The notes beneath the pieces are model-generated. The model saw nothing but the letters and a program-made list of their open reading frames with translations. It was not told where the DNA came from and ran no database searches. The translations under genes and the position numbers were made by a program. A stretch of DNA of 64,000 nucleotides from Trichoderma breve (Eukaryota > Ascomycota > Sordariomycetes > Hypocreales > Hypocreaceae). The stretch is from positions 17,501-81,500 of the forward strand of contig NW_026611594.1 of the NCBI RefSeq assembly GCF_028502605.1. Direction: 5' to 3'. Shown in pieces: positions 21,040-32,717 of the stretch; position 1 is the stretch's first letter, and the number at the start of each line of letters is the position of its first letter.

Positions 21040-22347
21040 TTACTTAAAGACTTTTGTTCCGCTCTCTTCTGCATTACCAAAGAACTGCCGTACATCTTTG
21101 GCCAGCACTTCCGGTGTCTCCAAAGCAGGAAAATGCCCTCCTTTTTCGTGTACAGCACTCCACTTTACATTACCATTTCTCTTTGCCCACTCCAACGGAG
21201 TACGATACCAGATATCGTGTGGGAACTGGCTGATAGCCACAGGCTGCTTTACGTATGGGAGGTTTTCAACTCCAGACATAGATATGGCGCCATCGGCTGC
21301 ACCGTGCTTGTAAAGTGAAAACGCAGCATAAGGGCCGGGAATCCAGTGCATCATGGTCCATGTAATGACTCGATCCGACGTCCAGATCCTGGCGACGTTT
21401 TCCTCTTCGACACATGATACTAATACATCGTATATCCACATGGCCAACCCCACTGGTGAGTCGGTCATTGCATGGGCTAGTCTCAACGGCCGTGTTTGAT
21501 GAAGTTGTCCGTACGCCCATCTTTTGCTAGAGAAACCGCCTAGTCGTCTAATTATTTCAACCTCTTCAGATGTAGAATTTCCTTCTTTCAGCTTCTGAAG
21601 ATCCTCGTCGGTTGGTGGAACAACCCAGAAGTTGGAGTGCAAGGACACAACAGCGTCGGGGAAATCCACTGCCGCATATCTGATAATGAAATCTCCAGCA
21701 TCTCCACCTTGTGCCACATAACGTTTGTATCCGAGATGCTGCTGCATTAGGGTGTTGAAAGCAGCGCCGGCTTGGCGATATCCGAATCCAGGTGCGCGCG
21801 GAGATGGCGAGAAGCCGTAGCCAGGAATGGACGGCGCCACTACATGGAAAGCTGGAGCAGAGTCATCGGATGGATGTGTGAGCAGATGAATTATTTCGGC
21901 GACTTCGAGGAATGAGCCGGGCCAGCCATGGACAAAGAGAAGTGGTATAGCATCGGGACGAGGGGAACGATGATGCACAAAGTGAAGTGGAATAGGCTCC
22001 TTGTATGCCGTCTGGGGTGTATGGACAATTGTCGTAAACTGTGTCAGTTGAGTGTTGATATCATCCTCGACAGCTCGCCAGTCATATACATTTGCCCAGT
22101 GAGAAGCAATTGTCTTGGCGGCGTGAGTGGGAGGTCCATCGGTATACTCGGGTTGGTCGTTGGGAGGCTGAAACTCTGTATCGATGAAGCGAGTCAATGA
22201 AGCCTTAAGTCTGGTTTGCTCCACGAAGGCCTGCTTTACGGAAACTTTGAAAGGATTGACTGTATCAGTGTAAGTCGCATGGAATGTAAGATTGAGATCT
22301 TCATCCGTAAGAGTGAGGGGTTGCCGAAGTGTGTCTTGACTAGCCAT
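21040..22347 (-). CDS. Epoxide hydrolase (EHN plus alpha/beta hydrolase)
   Basis: Single exon, 435 residues. The N-terminal EHN lid domain (PF06441) spans about residues 10-120 (PFKVSVKQAFVEQTRLKASL and SHWANVYDWRAVEDDINTQL). The alpha/beta hydrolase fold follows. The oxyanion motif HGWPGSF begins at His140, the nucleophile elbow GGDAGDF has Asp216 as the likely nucleophile, and GGHFPALETPE has His405 as the catalytic base. Length and motifs match microsomal-type epoxide hydrolases, which convert epoxides to vicinal diols for detoxification or secondary metabolism. No N-terminal membrane anchor is visible, so it is probably soluble. It appears intact and does not share an operon-like arrangement with a neighbour. 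Confidence 0.95.
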   Translation of the reverse strand: MASQDTLRQPLTLTDEDLNLTFHATYTDTVNPFKVSVKQAFVEQTRLKASLTRFIDTEFQPPNDQPEYTDGPPTHAAKTIASHWANVYDWRAVEDDINTQLTQFTTIVHTPQTAYKEPIPLHFVHHRSPRPDAIPLLFVHGWPGSFLEVAEIIHLLTHPSDDSAPAFHVVAPSIPGYGFSPSPRAPGFGYRQAGAAFNTLMQQHLGYKRYVAQGGDAGDFIIRYAAVDFPDAVVSLHSNFWVVPPTDEDLQKLKEGNSTSEEVEIIRRLGGFSSKRWAYGQLHQTRPLRLAHAMTDSPVGLAMWIYDVLVSCVEEENVARIWTSDRVITWTMMHWIPGPYAAFSLYKHGAADGAISMSGVENLPYVKQPVAISQFPHDIWYRTPLEWAKRNGNVKWSAVHEKGGHFPALETPEVLAKDVRQFFGNAEESGTKVFK

Positions 22348-24055
22348 CGTTTAGCATGGGCGGCAGAATCCTGCGATGTTCGTATTCTGATATTGAAGCG
22401 GTATCAGTTCCGTCAGAGGGCGCATTGCTGTATTTATACGGCCTTCAATCTCAGTCTACCATATATGCAGACTAGCCTCAACTTCTTCCTGAATTGGCTA
22501 CCAGGAGCGGGGAAATTGGTGTAGGCTATTCGTAAGCACTCGGCACAGTTGCGCTGATCATGGGTTTGTGTTGCAACGGCGTCTTCTCCACCAAGCCAAG
22601 AGAATTGGCGTGCTTCTGCCTAATGATACGACAAGTAACATATGGAATCATTCATCTAAAGTGTGTTGGTTATCTAAGTAGGCTATGCGGCAAATCTAAT
22701 ATCCGTGAAGGACATGATGCTCAATGGCCATTATCCATTGCCGCTGTTTACAACGATTGCACTTCGTCAACTGTTTGTGAAACTAATTAATGGTTTGTTT
22801 ACGTTTATTTAAACATTATACCATACCAAAAGCCTCATATGGTGCCTCATTGGCTTCAAAATTAGTTTCCAAGTTCACTCGAGTATATTACCTCTTTCTG
22901 GTCTGTCACTGGATCACAATGCATGACGCTCCTATTATGCAAATTTATTAACCTATCATAAATGCGGTGTGACTGATGTCCAGTAACTTGAGAGATGGCG
23001 GCATTAAGGATGCAACCCTCCAGGTGTTCCATCACGCCGTTCTGGTCTGCTCAGTTAGGGAAATTGAAGATATGTGAGAGTTCGTGATTATTGCCTTTGG
23101 TGAGATATTACTCACCAGTTAGTGTCTATGGATCTCTTTATCCAATTGCTCTCTGCTATCTCCTTTGATTACTCCTGAGGCGCAGAATGTTGCATGAGTC
23201 CCGCTGTTGGTTTCCTCTAAACGGTGGCCCAAGGGGATGACAACTTGGATCATCGCCCATAGCTCTCCGTCGTGATAATATCTTATTCCGACTCTTCAAT
23301 ATGAGAACTACAATAAATGCCTGTCTTCCTTAATTCACCCAGAATGAACATGTTCTACCTAGGTAGCCGACGATAGAGTCGAAATGTACGTCTTCTTCCT
23401 TATACCGGGTAACTCGCAGTGGACTAAGTTTCCATAACATGTAATGCATTCTGCTTAGAAAGATGGATGGATCTTGGTATAATGTACATATATCGAGTCT
23501 TGCGCAATTGCCTTATCCTCTACTTTATAACCGTTGGCGACATTCATCACTCCTTTGTGACTGCGTATTCTCTAGGCAAGTCATGGGAAACCGATGTTTG
23601 CTTTGAATGAATGAATCAATTGCCGTCTCTTCAATTTTATTCGAGCGGAAATAGTGGTATCGAAGATGTTATGTCGACTAACAGTGTTATTCGCAGAAGA
23701 GCCCGTTCAGTAACATAACGCCCCTCATTCAGGTGCATGAGTGCGGAAATAGCGGCTCAAGTACACATTACATACTGTACATACGTCGCAGTCGAGAATT
23801 ACATCTTTTTGCGGGAATCGTCTGTCAGCCTCAAACGAGTCAATAGCTCCGTAATCATGCATATGTAAGATACATAAAAAGCCAATCATTAGTCACCAGG
23901 TGGTTCATTATTGCATCTCACTAAAACGTATTCTAGACGCGGTTCCCACTTGTTCAAGACTATAAATAAGCTACTCCCTCAGCTATCCAAATCGCCTCTC
24001 GTACAAATCAGCACTAACAATAACACCGTCAGACAACTCTCTTATTCCTTGCAAA
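22348..24055. other. Long AT-rich intergenic region
   Basis: About 1.7 kb between divergent genes (epoxide hydrolase on minus, membrane protein on plus). Only short open frames occur. It is AT-rich and without recognisable relics on either strand. The two ends must hold the promoters of the flanking genes. Confidence 0.55.
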
Positions 24056-24624
24056 ATGGCATCCAGCACGGCAAAGACACCATCCACGAATCGTACGACC
24101 CCGAGGTCGCTGATTCCGGTGATTTCGACTTCTCTCAATGTCGGCATGGCGCTTGGTGCTTGGATCACAGTGATACCGTTTGCAAACGCAGCATACCCAG
24201 GACCCGCGGTTGCAGTATGGTTCAAGGACTTTTTCAAGCCCGGTTTCATCGGAATCACTTCTCTCAGCGCGGTGACGATTGCTTCAGGAATCCGATCGGC
24301 CCTTGTTCGGGATACGTCGGGGTTAGCAGAGGGTCAGGCTAAAGCAAAGGCAGCCTCGCGATGGGCGATTGCTGGTCTCGTGTTCACGCTCATTCATTTC
24401 GGTTTTGGAAACTCTGTAAGTTACAGGAATTTTGGCAACATGTTCTTCCGTAAAGGTGGCTCATAGTAAAGCAGGTGCTCGCGATTATGGACCGGATTCT
24501 TTCCAACCCGGAATTGGCACAAGGCGAAATGTCTGGCTGGATCCAGTTGCATACAGTGAGGACGCTGACGACTGATGTGCCGGCTTGGATCTGCTTTATT
24601 GGAGCATTGTTGTCCGAGCTGTAA
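24056..24624 (+). CDS. Small integral membrane protein, DUF1772-like
   Basis: Two exons, 24056-24415 and 24475-24624 (acceptor GCAG; an acceptor three bases earlier is also in frame), 169 residues. Four hydrophobic segments are visible: about residues 25-50, 65-85, 105-120 and the final 15. The end, QLHTVRTLTTDVPAWICFIGA, fits the C-terminal pattern of DUF1772/anthrone-oxygenase-like proteins (PF08592). Members include anthrone oxygenases of polyketide pathways, but many DUF1772 proteins have no known role and no polyketide synthase is in this window. Without the splice the first frame would end in a stop 16 codons later. The Zn2Cys6 gene at 24833-27014 is convergent with it. Confidence 0.78.
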
Positions 24625-24832
24625 TAGACAAAAGTTCGCTCATCGATTAGAATCGAATTATAGAGAAAGAAATATTGGCTAATCACTGACAATACATTCT
24701 TCCCTTTGGTGGCCCGTGGTTTGTTTGTTCATTTGCTGTAGTGCAGTCACCGATATCGTCAACACATTTTGTAAGAGGGGTTGGCCAGCCAATGTGGCAA
24801 GTTTCTCCCAACGAGGCTGTTCCAGCCGTTGG

Positions 24833-27014
24833 CTATATCAGGGGAGGGCCTAGACTCCAGAAGAGGTTATTCCAATCCCTTCCACGACCTTGGAGTGTCT
24901 CCCACAATTTATCCAGATCAATGGTGTCTGGGTCAATATCTACCCTCCTGGGCTCCCGATCGATCGCCATGTTGCTGCTCTCCGTTGTTGCTATATCCAC
25001 GGGGCCGTTTTGACTTAGAATCGTAGGGTCTCTCCTGCAATTCTCCTTTTTCAAAGCTTCCAGGGCCGGATGTGATGCTCTGTACTTTCTCAATATCTGA
25101 ACTGATAGATGCAACAATTCAGATGCCAATGGCGACTGTCCTTTTGCTTCGTATAAAATCCTCCATGCGTCAGTCATTGTCGCATCTCCCCCTGTTGTAC
25201 TGCCTTCGGGATTGTTGGCTAAGCACCCATCCAGCACAAACACAACGCAAGCAATGAAGATGCTTCGGAACTTTACGTTCATACGCTGGCGAAATAGGAC
25301 GAATGTCGAGTTTTCAGCTCTCATTCTGTGCTCGATGTAGATGATGCGCTGTGCCGCTTTCAAGCAAGAGTCGTGCGAATACGCAAAGCCGGGGTTTATT
25401 GTTCCTTGAGCAAGATATGGTAAGTGCAATTTGCAGATCTGACCATAGAATATCATATTGAGCATGTATCGCTGGATCGTAATGTCCGACGAACGCCGGA
25501 TATCCGACGGTGGCAGCTTGGAAAGGCTCCCGCTTTTTTCAAGGCGGAAGAATGACGGCAATTCTCGCATAAATTGTCGCAGCTTCATATCTGCCTCCAT
25601 GATCTTCCCGTAGTCTGCTTCTTCCGGGTTCCAATTCATGGGCTTCTCGTGGCCACCGAGGCTATAGAAGAGCTCGGCAAGACGAGTTCGTTGAAGAAGA
25701 TACGACACAGATGTGGCCTCTTCTGGTGGACGGTCAATAATTTCTTGACCCTCGATAATGTCTTCGTCATTTGCATTGCAAGGCTTTCGTACTGCCATTT
25801 GGCTAGGTAATATTGTATATGCCCCTTGTTGAGGAACTGATAATCTAGAGAGCATCCTGCCGCGATGCTGTAAGTACCATCCAAAACGACAGAAAAAAAG
25901 AGGGCTCACCAGTCGGTGTCTGTAAGATACCACCATATCCTACGGCCGATTTCAGCTTGAATAGTGGACTTTTTTATTTTGACGGAATGACTATTGTTGG
26001 TTGGAGAGTCGATAAAATTGAGCCCAATCTCCTGGGCCATTGCGACTGCTTGGGCGTGAAGCAGTCGGGCACGAGCTGAAATGCCCTCCAAACTGCATAT
26101 CATAAAGAAGACAACAATAATGCCTTGTACACATGCCATGGATGCATGCGCTGCTAGATGAGCATGATGAATGACGTCGAGGGCCGTCGTAAGCCACCCT
26201 GCAGTCTGTGAGTTGGCGTCTTCTGGGCGGTTGAAAAGGCCCTTGTTATTATCATATCGAGTCCACGTGTGTGTGCTGCTGCAGCAAATCGCCAGCATGA
26301 TCATCAATTGACCGATATCAACAACTCGGCCATGCTCCACGGCATCATAGAATCGATCTACCACAGAGGGTAGAGAAGGTTTATGGAATATGTAATGAAA
26401 ATGAAGGACATCTCTGATAAATTTGTCCAGAAGAACATGAGCGTCTCCTCTCAAAGGCAGGCATATGCACTTATTGACTTTAACATCTTCAGTCAATGGA
26501 GGAGAGCTTGCAGGATCCAGAACAAAGAACGAAGGACTGGTGATGGCACGGATAGAGCGAATGCGAAAAGTGATGGGAGCAGGGGCTAACGAATCCTACA
26601 AGAGGTGGGTAACGATTAATATCCCGCGTCTGTAACGAGAACCTGATGCCTTTGTTGAAACAGGGATCACACTCTCTCACCAAGGCATTAACATCGTGAA
26701 GAACTCACTAATACTTTCTGGCTTGAGCAGTTATTCTCAATGCCGAGCACGTCTGCTGTGACAAGCTGGAGCTGAGAAGACAGCAGCAATGAGGGAGCCA
26801 AGTGGTTCCGATTGAGAGCTTCCTGCGACCCACCCGTCAGAACAGCTTCACTGACGCCCTGAATCCCAATGCCTTGAACGGGAGCTGCTCCATCGACGTT
26901 GCAAGGGATTCCACGGATCGAGCAGTTGGAGCAGGGAGACCCGCGATTGCACCGCAGCTTTCGGATCCGGCAAAGCGAGCATGCCGGTGGCCGCCTCCGC
27001 GACTGACGACCCAT
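24833..27014 (-). CDS. Zn2Cys6 transcription factor with Fungal_trans domain
   Basis: Three exons read from 27014: 26709-27014, 25910-26595 and 24833-25856, introns of 111 and 53 nt, phases consistent, 671 residues. The DNA-binding cluster CSLCRIRKLRCNRGSPC with SNC...IPC lies at about residues 12-38. The Fungal_trans domain (PF04082) covers about 130-400, with FHYIFHKPSLPSVVDRFYD, the EIGRRIWWYLTDTDW and MLSRLSVPQQG signature spanning the second splice join, and PSQMAVRKPCNANDEDI. The restored continuity at that join supports the model. It is a nuclear regulator with unknown targets; the convergent DUF1772-like gene and the epoxide hydrolase beyond it are possible but unproven targets. Confidence 0.9.
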
Positions 27015-27402
27015 GCAGCCTATGGGAACTGTCTGCTATGCGTTATGAATTCTGCTTTTCCTCTGTGGTCGGTCATAGACACCGGCGGTTCTACTTTGAC
27101 AGCAGCGTTAGACGGAGAAAGGCGTGAGAGTGATGGGAAATACTAACCCGAAGTATCAGAATCCGCGGGGAGTTCGGAGTTAAGCCCGGTCATGTCCGCC
27201 AAGAAAACCGCCGATCAGACGATCATCTTCAGCCGCGGGTTTCAATAAAGGCGAGGAATTAGAACCGATTTTTGAGAAAATAGCTGGTCCATCACTCTGC
27301 ACGGGACATTCCTTCACTTTGAGTAGACATGGATATCGTGGATATTTTGATTGAGTCTCACAGAGCAGAGCCCTGTTAATTGGTTGCACTCATAGTAGCG
27401 CA
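27015..27402. other. Intergenic between regulator and mdm10
   Basis: About 390 bases: promoter of the minus-strand regulator and 3' flank of mdm10, both on the minus strand. No gene seen. Confidence 0.5.
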
Positions 27403-28977
27403 TCAAGATGAGAACTGAACCTCGAGACCTAGCGTTCGAAACGGCTTGTTCATCATCTTCAGATCAATCCCGCTGCCGAGGCTGAACAACAGCGACTTTA
27501 CTCGTCCTTCCCACAGCACTCCGAGCCGGAGATTTTGGTCCAGTCTCGCTTTCACGACCCCAGCATATTCCTTCTCCTCACTCTCAACCTCCTCTTTATC
27601 TACCTTCTTAGCAGGTTGCCCTGTCTTAGAGAGATTCTTCTTACCACCTCTTGACTTGAAATTATTATTGCCCGCGTTTACTTTGTGTCCAGTCTTCTTT
27701 TCTGTCAGCTTTGCTGGGTCGTCGAGCCTCCACTCCAGCTTCGCGTTAAAACTCCGTTCGGCTGGCATTGATGTTGAGGCCAATTCCGGTGTGACGGGTG
27801 TAATCTTCGGTCGAGATTCTTTTCCGTCTGCAATGCTGGTAGGCGCTTTCGAAGTGGGAAATGGCTTCGGAATCGGCGTCTTCGCTGCAGAGACACCTTC
27901 AGAGGGAGTGTCTACGTCTGCCACGGATCGAGCAAATGGTTTCCTCCACAACTCCATACCAACGGCCCAAGAGCTTTCGTAGCTAAAGATGTTGAACTCC
28001 ATGCGGGTCGCGAGACTGCAGTCTTTCCCAGCCATGACTGCGTAGCTGGCTGCAATATTTCCCATGAGGGGATTCAGCGTAAGAGTGGCAGAAAGTGGCG
28101 TTCCCTTGTGATCCGGCAACGTCGCAAATCTCGCACCTATGCTTATGCCTCCAGATTTGTTGAGAGTGCCGTAGTAGATCTCTCCACCGGTACTAAATCG
28201 CCCATATATCCTCTCCTTGTCTCCATTGCCGCTGCCGTGTCCGTTCCCATTGTCACTAGTAGATGTGGCCGATTGCTGGGCGTGTTTTTTATTACTCAAG
28301 TCGCCTCCAAAATTATAAACTCCTCTGAACCCTAGCAGTCCGCCATCCGTGGAAGCGAGTCCTTCAAGCGCATAACTTCCGACATCGTACTGCAGCAATC
28401 CCAATGCAGTGCCCCCATTTCTGAGGTGCTGACCCGATACCGCGCTGAACTGTGCCTGCAAGGCAGGAGATAGTCGCCTCACCAGGAGCGCCTCTAACTG
28501 TGACCGCGGTAGATATAGTCTGCCATATAGAAGTGACTCATTGGTCTTGTCCGTATCGTTCGGGTGTCTTAGGGAGGGGACATCTCGTCGAGCAACCGGC
28601 GTCAACGGGCGATAGGATCGAAGAAGATCGGGGAGCGGAACGTTTTCGGACTGAGGGGTCAGGAGGACTCGAAGAGGAACGGAAGAGAATAGGTAGGAGA
28701 TGGAGCCATCCACCACGCCCACAGAGCCCAGCTGGTAAGAGGTGGCAAAATTGGGGCTTGCGAGGGCCGAGAGAGTCAATCGAAGACCTCGAGGAGTGTT
28801 GAAATTCAGCAGAGCTTAGCTATAATGTTAGCTGAGAGCTCATGAATAGCAGAATAGCATAGCCATGGAGGGGAAATCACCGTCTGTCGTCGCATTCAGC
28901 GCTGCATACGAATTGTCACGCCTCCACCCGGTAGCCTCGTAGAAAGCACTGTGGACATAGTCCATAAACTCGCGCAT
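27403..28977 (-). CDS. mdm10: Mitochondrial distribution and morphology protein 10
   Basis: Two exons, 28881-28977 and 27403-28814, intron of 66 nt (GTGATT...CTAAG), 502 residues. The first exon encodes MREFMDYVHSAFYEATGWRR, the highly conserved Mdm10 N-terminus, and the second starts with LLNFNTPRGLRLTLSALASP. Mdm10 is a beta-barrel of the outer mitochondrial membrane. It is a subunit of the ERMES complex tethering ER and mitochondria and joins the SAM complex for assembly of Tom40. The C-terminal beta-signal-like end (FRTLGLEVQFSS) is present. A low-complexity, Lys/Ser/Pro-rich stretch (about residues 320-440) is the variable fungal insertion. Housekeeping gene, intact. It lies head-to-tail after the SmE gene on the same strand. 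Confidence 0.97.
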
Positions 28978-29362
28978 TTCAGCGCGCGTTGCACATGCCT
29001 GTCTGAAAGGCTGGACTTGGGTCTCTACGGGCGAGAGAAAGATGCGAATGGGAAGAATCGTCACCTCGTCTAGCAAAGTCGACATAAATGGTGGCGGTCG
29101 GCACAACATCGGCAATATCTCAACCTCGGAATCTACAGCACAATGCAAACGGATTGCAGCATAACATACATACCATCGCATTCATTCGTCTTCACCAGAT
29201 ACAGATTGGTAGCTTCTACTTGGTTGAATCAATTTTCATTATGCCGAGCCCATTGTGTATTTGCTACCCAGATTTGATGCGTGATTCATAAGAAGAGTAT
29301 CCCATTGCAAAGTAACGCAACTCCATAGTTACATAGTATCAGAATTAATATAAAAAAGCACT
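28978..29362. promoter_or_regulatory. mdm10 promoter and SmE 3' flank
   Basis: About 385 bases between two minus-strand housekeeping genes. It contains the mdm10 promoter and leader and the end of the SmE transcript. No further gene is seen; the open frame reading into the mdm10 start is its 5' leader. Confidence 0.5.
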
Positions 29363-30165
29363 TTAGTTGGACAGGTTCTGGATTAACGAGACGTTGTCGC
29401 CCTTCAGTAGGATTTGGCCTGTGGCTGCGTTAGCTGGTTTGGAACGTGTAGAGCCCAAGAGGATAAATGCTTCAATCATCTTACCCAGCGGTTTCCTTGT
29501 CTCCTTCTCGTTCGTTTTTGTGATTTGCTTAACCTCCACAGCGTCATCGATGACCAAGTTCATAAACTCGTCGAACCCCTACATCCAGCATTAGCCCGGG
29601 AAATCAAGGCAACATTTGATATTGATATTACTAACCCGAATCTTGCCCTCGATACGGATGGACAGCTGCTCGTACAGCCAGACACTAACTGTGGCATTCT
29701 AATGAAACAAAAGTCAGAACATAATCCATCGTGTGCGCAACAGCCCTTGGTCGTCGAGAGGTCGTTGGTTCGATGTGGCATCGTGGAGGGGGTATTGAAG
29801 GTCGTAGGTCGTGTATTCAAATATTCGCCTGGCAATCAATGCCCAGATTCATAATTTGAACGGATTTCTCTCGAGTGACTTGACGCTTCGCCAACGAGTT
29901 GCTTGGAGACGTTTCAAACGCGTGCGCCGTCCAGTCATGCAACAGTTCCGTCACGCAGGGCCCGCGGCCACCGATATCGTGCGAGTGTCGTATGGGATCA
30001 AGGGAGGAGTCGATTGAATCATGTACTCACGTTCTGGAGGAGCTTGAAAATCATGTTGCTACGCAGAGTCAGCTTTGGCAGTTCCGCAACAATGGTCAAT
30101 TGGAAGAAGCCTTACATAGGCGGGAGCAAGACGCGGCGACCGCCGCCTCCACCTCGACCAGTCAT
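29363..30165 (-). CDS. SME1: Small nuclear ribonucleoprotein Sm E
   Basis: Five small exons read from 30165: 30116-30165, 30031-30058, 29636-29698, 29485-29578 and 29363-29418; phases consistent, 96 residues. The exons encode VLLPPI / NMIFKLLQN / SVWLYEQLSIRIEGKIR / GFDEFMNLVIDDAVEV / GQILLKGDNVSLIQNLSN, which is the Sm fold with Sm1 and Sm2 motifs of SmE. SmE is one of the seven core proteins that ring the Sm site of U1, U2, U4 and U5 snRNAs in the spliceosome. A Gly/Arg-rich N-terminus (GRGGGGGRR) precedes it. The second intron is unusually long (332 nt) for this window; the others are short. Intron density is high, as is common for conserved fungal genes. It is intact. Confidence 0.95.
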
Positions 30166-30462
30166 GATGTGGGATGTTTGGCGAGGAAATATTTATCGGC
30201 AGGGGGTGGCTGAAGAAGCGGCAATGGACCGGCCGTGCAATTCTATCGCGATGCAGCAGTGAGGAGCTTGCCTACTAGAGGTTGGAGCTCGGTATGATGG
30301 TGTTGAGGGCGGTGCCTGGGAAAACTCATCGGATCGGAGATATGCTTTGCCGCGATAAGCTTGTCTTATCAGATAAGGTACAAAGGTACATACAGGCACG
30401 TACATCACCCACCCTACACTTCCCAAAGTTCTTATTCAATACAGACATTTACTACTCTCCAA

Positions 30463-30497
<35 letters not shown>

Positions 30498-31767
30498 CTT
30501 TTCTTTTCTTTTTCGTTTCCTTGTAAAGTATTGTCGTGTTGACTGCCGTAAAACTTTGTAGTGGAGGTATGGTGTTGGTTGCATCTTACTTGACGTCAAT
30601 CTGTTCTGTATGGGTGGATAAGAAGCACAAGGTATATCGAAGAAAATATGTAAACTATATTTATCTCACCAATGATTTTCTGCTTGCTCAAAGAACGCTT
30701 GTCTATATATGGGCCACTTGATTGAAGCACGTATTGTCTCGCATCGAGCTTAGGTGACCCAATCTGCACGGAGGATCTACGTTATCCGGCACTAACACAA
30801 TGATGGAACGATGGGGGCCTATCTGTACAATATACAAACCACCAATTGCAAGGCTCATAGAGACATGGAGACATGGACATCTTGCTGAGCTGCAATAGTG
30901 TTCTTTGGAGGAATTTATGGCCACTCACCCGCGTCTCTATGTCAAAATATTCTCAACCAAGATATCCACCTAAACAGGCAATGCTAAATACAAATAACAG
31001 AACGAATGCAGCTATTGTGCAGACCTGAAGTATTCGGTTTGTCTTATAACAATAAAAGATCTTCCCATAAGTGAACATCGATACTATGACTCTCACTATG
31101 TACTGTTTCTCTTTACGGCAAATTAAAAGTGTCTGGCACAACATCAAACTCGTACTTCACACGCTTATGCTTTGGATGTGGTGCTGAGGTTGAGTAATCA
31201 GTCTTATTAATTCGTGATTTATAAGAATCACAACCCACAAGTTGATTTGCTGGTCAGAAAAGTATAGGTCAGACAATCTCCAATCTCTATCAGTCTTGAA
31301 GGCATTGCAATTATTCTCCTCACTTTTGTATCTACTTATATGTTAAATGTCTTTTTATATGATGCATGATCATTTGCTCCCAAGTTGTTTGTCTCTTGTT
31401 GTCTACTTTGGAAGATAAGACATTCATTCTTTATTCTCAGAGAAAGTATGCTTTATAGTATTATATAGTTAGTATAGCTCTAGCAGTCGCACTTATTGTT
31501 GACTATTGTTCGGAGACTAATCGTGGTGGAGACAGAGATCTTATATGATGCAATCTATCTCCTAATGTACAATGCCACTGGATAGGGAAATAGACAACGT
31601 GCCGAAATTCCGGACGCTCTTTTGCATCAGATTATGTATCCGTTAACTAAACACTGGTCAGAAACTCTATATAAGAGATGTATAATGAGGCTCTCATCCT
31701 CATACCAAATTTTCTAAGAAGTGCTTGATGTTTTCTTTCATCATCGATTAAAAGAGCTTATTTCATC
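30166..31767. other. Intergenic, no gene seen; T-run at 30466-30497
   Basis: About 1.6 kb between the SmE gene and the SDR gene. A pure run of 32 T lies at 30466-30497. No coding frame has recognisable content. The proximal ends must carry the promoters of the two divergent genes. The distal half is very AT-rich. Confidence 0.55.
30466..30497. repeat. T homopolymer, 32 nt
   Basis: Uninterrupted T run upstream of the SmE gene, followed by short TTTTC units. No coding sequence precedes it, so it is not taken as a retroposon tail. Confidence 0.9.
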
Positions 31768-32717
31768 ATGGCTGCACCTTGGCCCTCACCGACAAAGACA
31801 TGGCACGACGACACATACCCAGCAATCGACCCAACTCGTCCAGAGCTGACCTTGGCTGGTAAAACAGCAGTTATTACGGGCGGCGGTAGCGGCATTGGAG
31901 GAGCCATTGCTCAGTCATTCGCCAAAGCCGGTGTATCTCGTCTCGCACTAATTGGACGGCGACTTCAAGTTTTGCAAGATAACAAAACTCGGATTGCCGC
32001 CATAAATCCCCAAACCGAGGTTTTATTGATCCAGGGAGATATTGTCAACGGAGATCAAGTTCAGAAAGCGTTTGAGACTGTTAAATCCACGTTCGGGGAG
32101 CCGCATATTCTCGTCAATAACGCTGCCTATTTCGATGGGCCAGTATCGGCGCTGAATGACGATGTTGACACATGGTATCAGGCATTTGAGATCAATGTCA
32201 AGGGCAGTCTTCATGTAATCAGGTCTTATCTATCTGTTGCAGCTGCATCGCCGAAGATATTGAACGTGTCAAGTGGGCAAGCTCACTTGGATGCAAAGTT
32301 TTTCCCCGGCATGTCCGCATATCTATCCTCGAAAATGGCACAGCTGGGTATGGTTGACGCCATTCAAGCAGAGCGACCTGATGTGTTTATAATTAACTGC
32401 CATCCGGGGCGTGTGATGAGTGAAATGTCGGCAAAGGTTGGTAGGAAAAAGGGAATAGATACACGTAAGTGAGCTACTGAACTATCCCTCCTGCGAGCAA
32501 CACAGTCAAAGCACTACAATCCAGAAGCGGCTAACTGAATGCCTTAGTTGAACTTTCGGGGGATTTCGGTGTCTGGGCTATTAGTGACGAGGCCGAATTT
32601 CTCAAGGGAAGAATGGTGTGGGTAAATTGGGATGTAGATGAGCTCAAGGCGAAAAAAGATGAGATTATCAACAATGACCTCCTAACTGTTAGTCTTGGTG
32701 GTTGGCCATTTAAGTAG
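31768..32717 (+). CDS. Short-chain dehydrogenase/reductase
   Basis: Two exons, 31768-32464 and 32548-32717 (83-nt intron), 288 residues. Classical SDR features: dinucleotide-binding TGGGSGIG starting at Thr37, NNAA at about 117-120, catalytic Ser at 168/169 in NVSSG, and Tyr185/Lys189 in YLSSK. The PG motif is seen in CHPGRVMSEM. It uses NAD(H) or NADP(H) to oxidise or reduce an unknown alcohol or carbonyl. After the nucleotide site, GRR suggests a preference for NADP(H), which is an inference. No signal peptide; probably cytosolic. The second exon restores the usual C-terminal strand and helix. It is isolated, without an obvious pathway neighbour. Confidence 0.92.

Noticed and set aside
27446..27982. 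Plus-strand 178-codon frame
   Set aside because: Antisense to the low-complexity part of mdm10.
24056..28977. Secondary-metabolite gene cluster (DUF1772-like protein, regulator, epoxide hydrolase nearby)
   Set aside because: No backbone synthase (PKS, NRPS, terpene cyclase) is in the window and housekeeping genes follow directly.
29699..30030. An extra exon within the 332-nt second intron of the SmE gene
   Set aside because: The Sm1 motif is continuous across the join without it, and no additional in-frame exon improves the protein.
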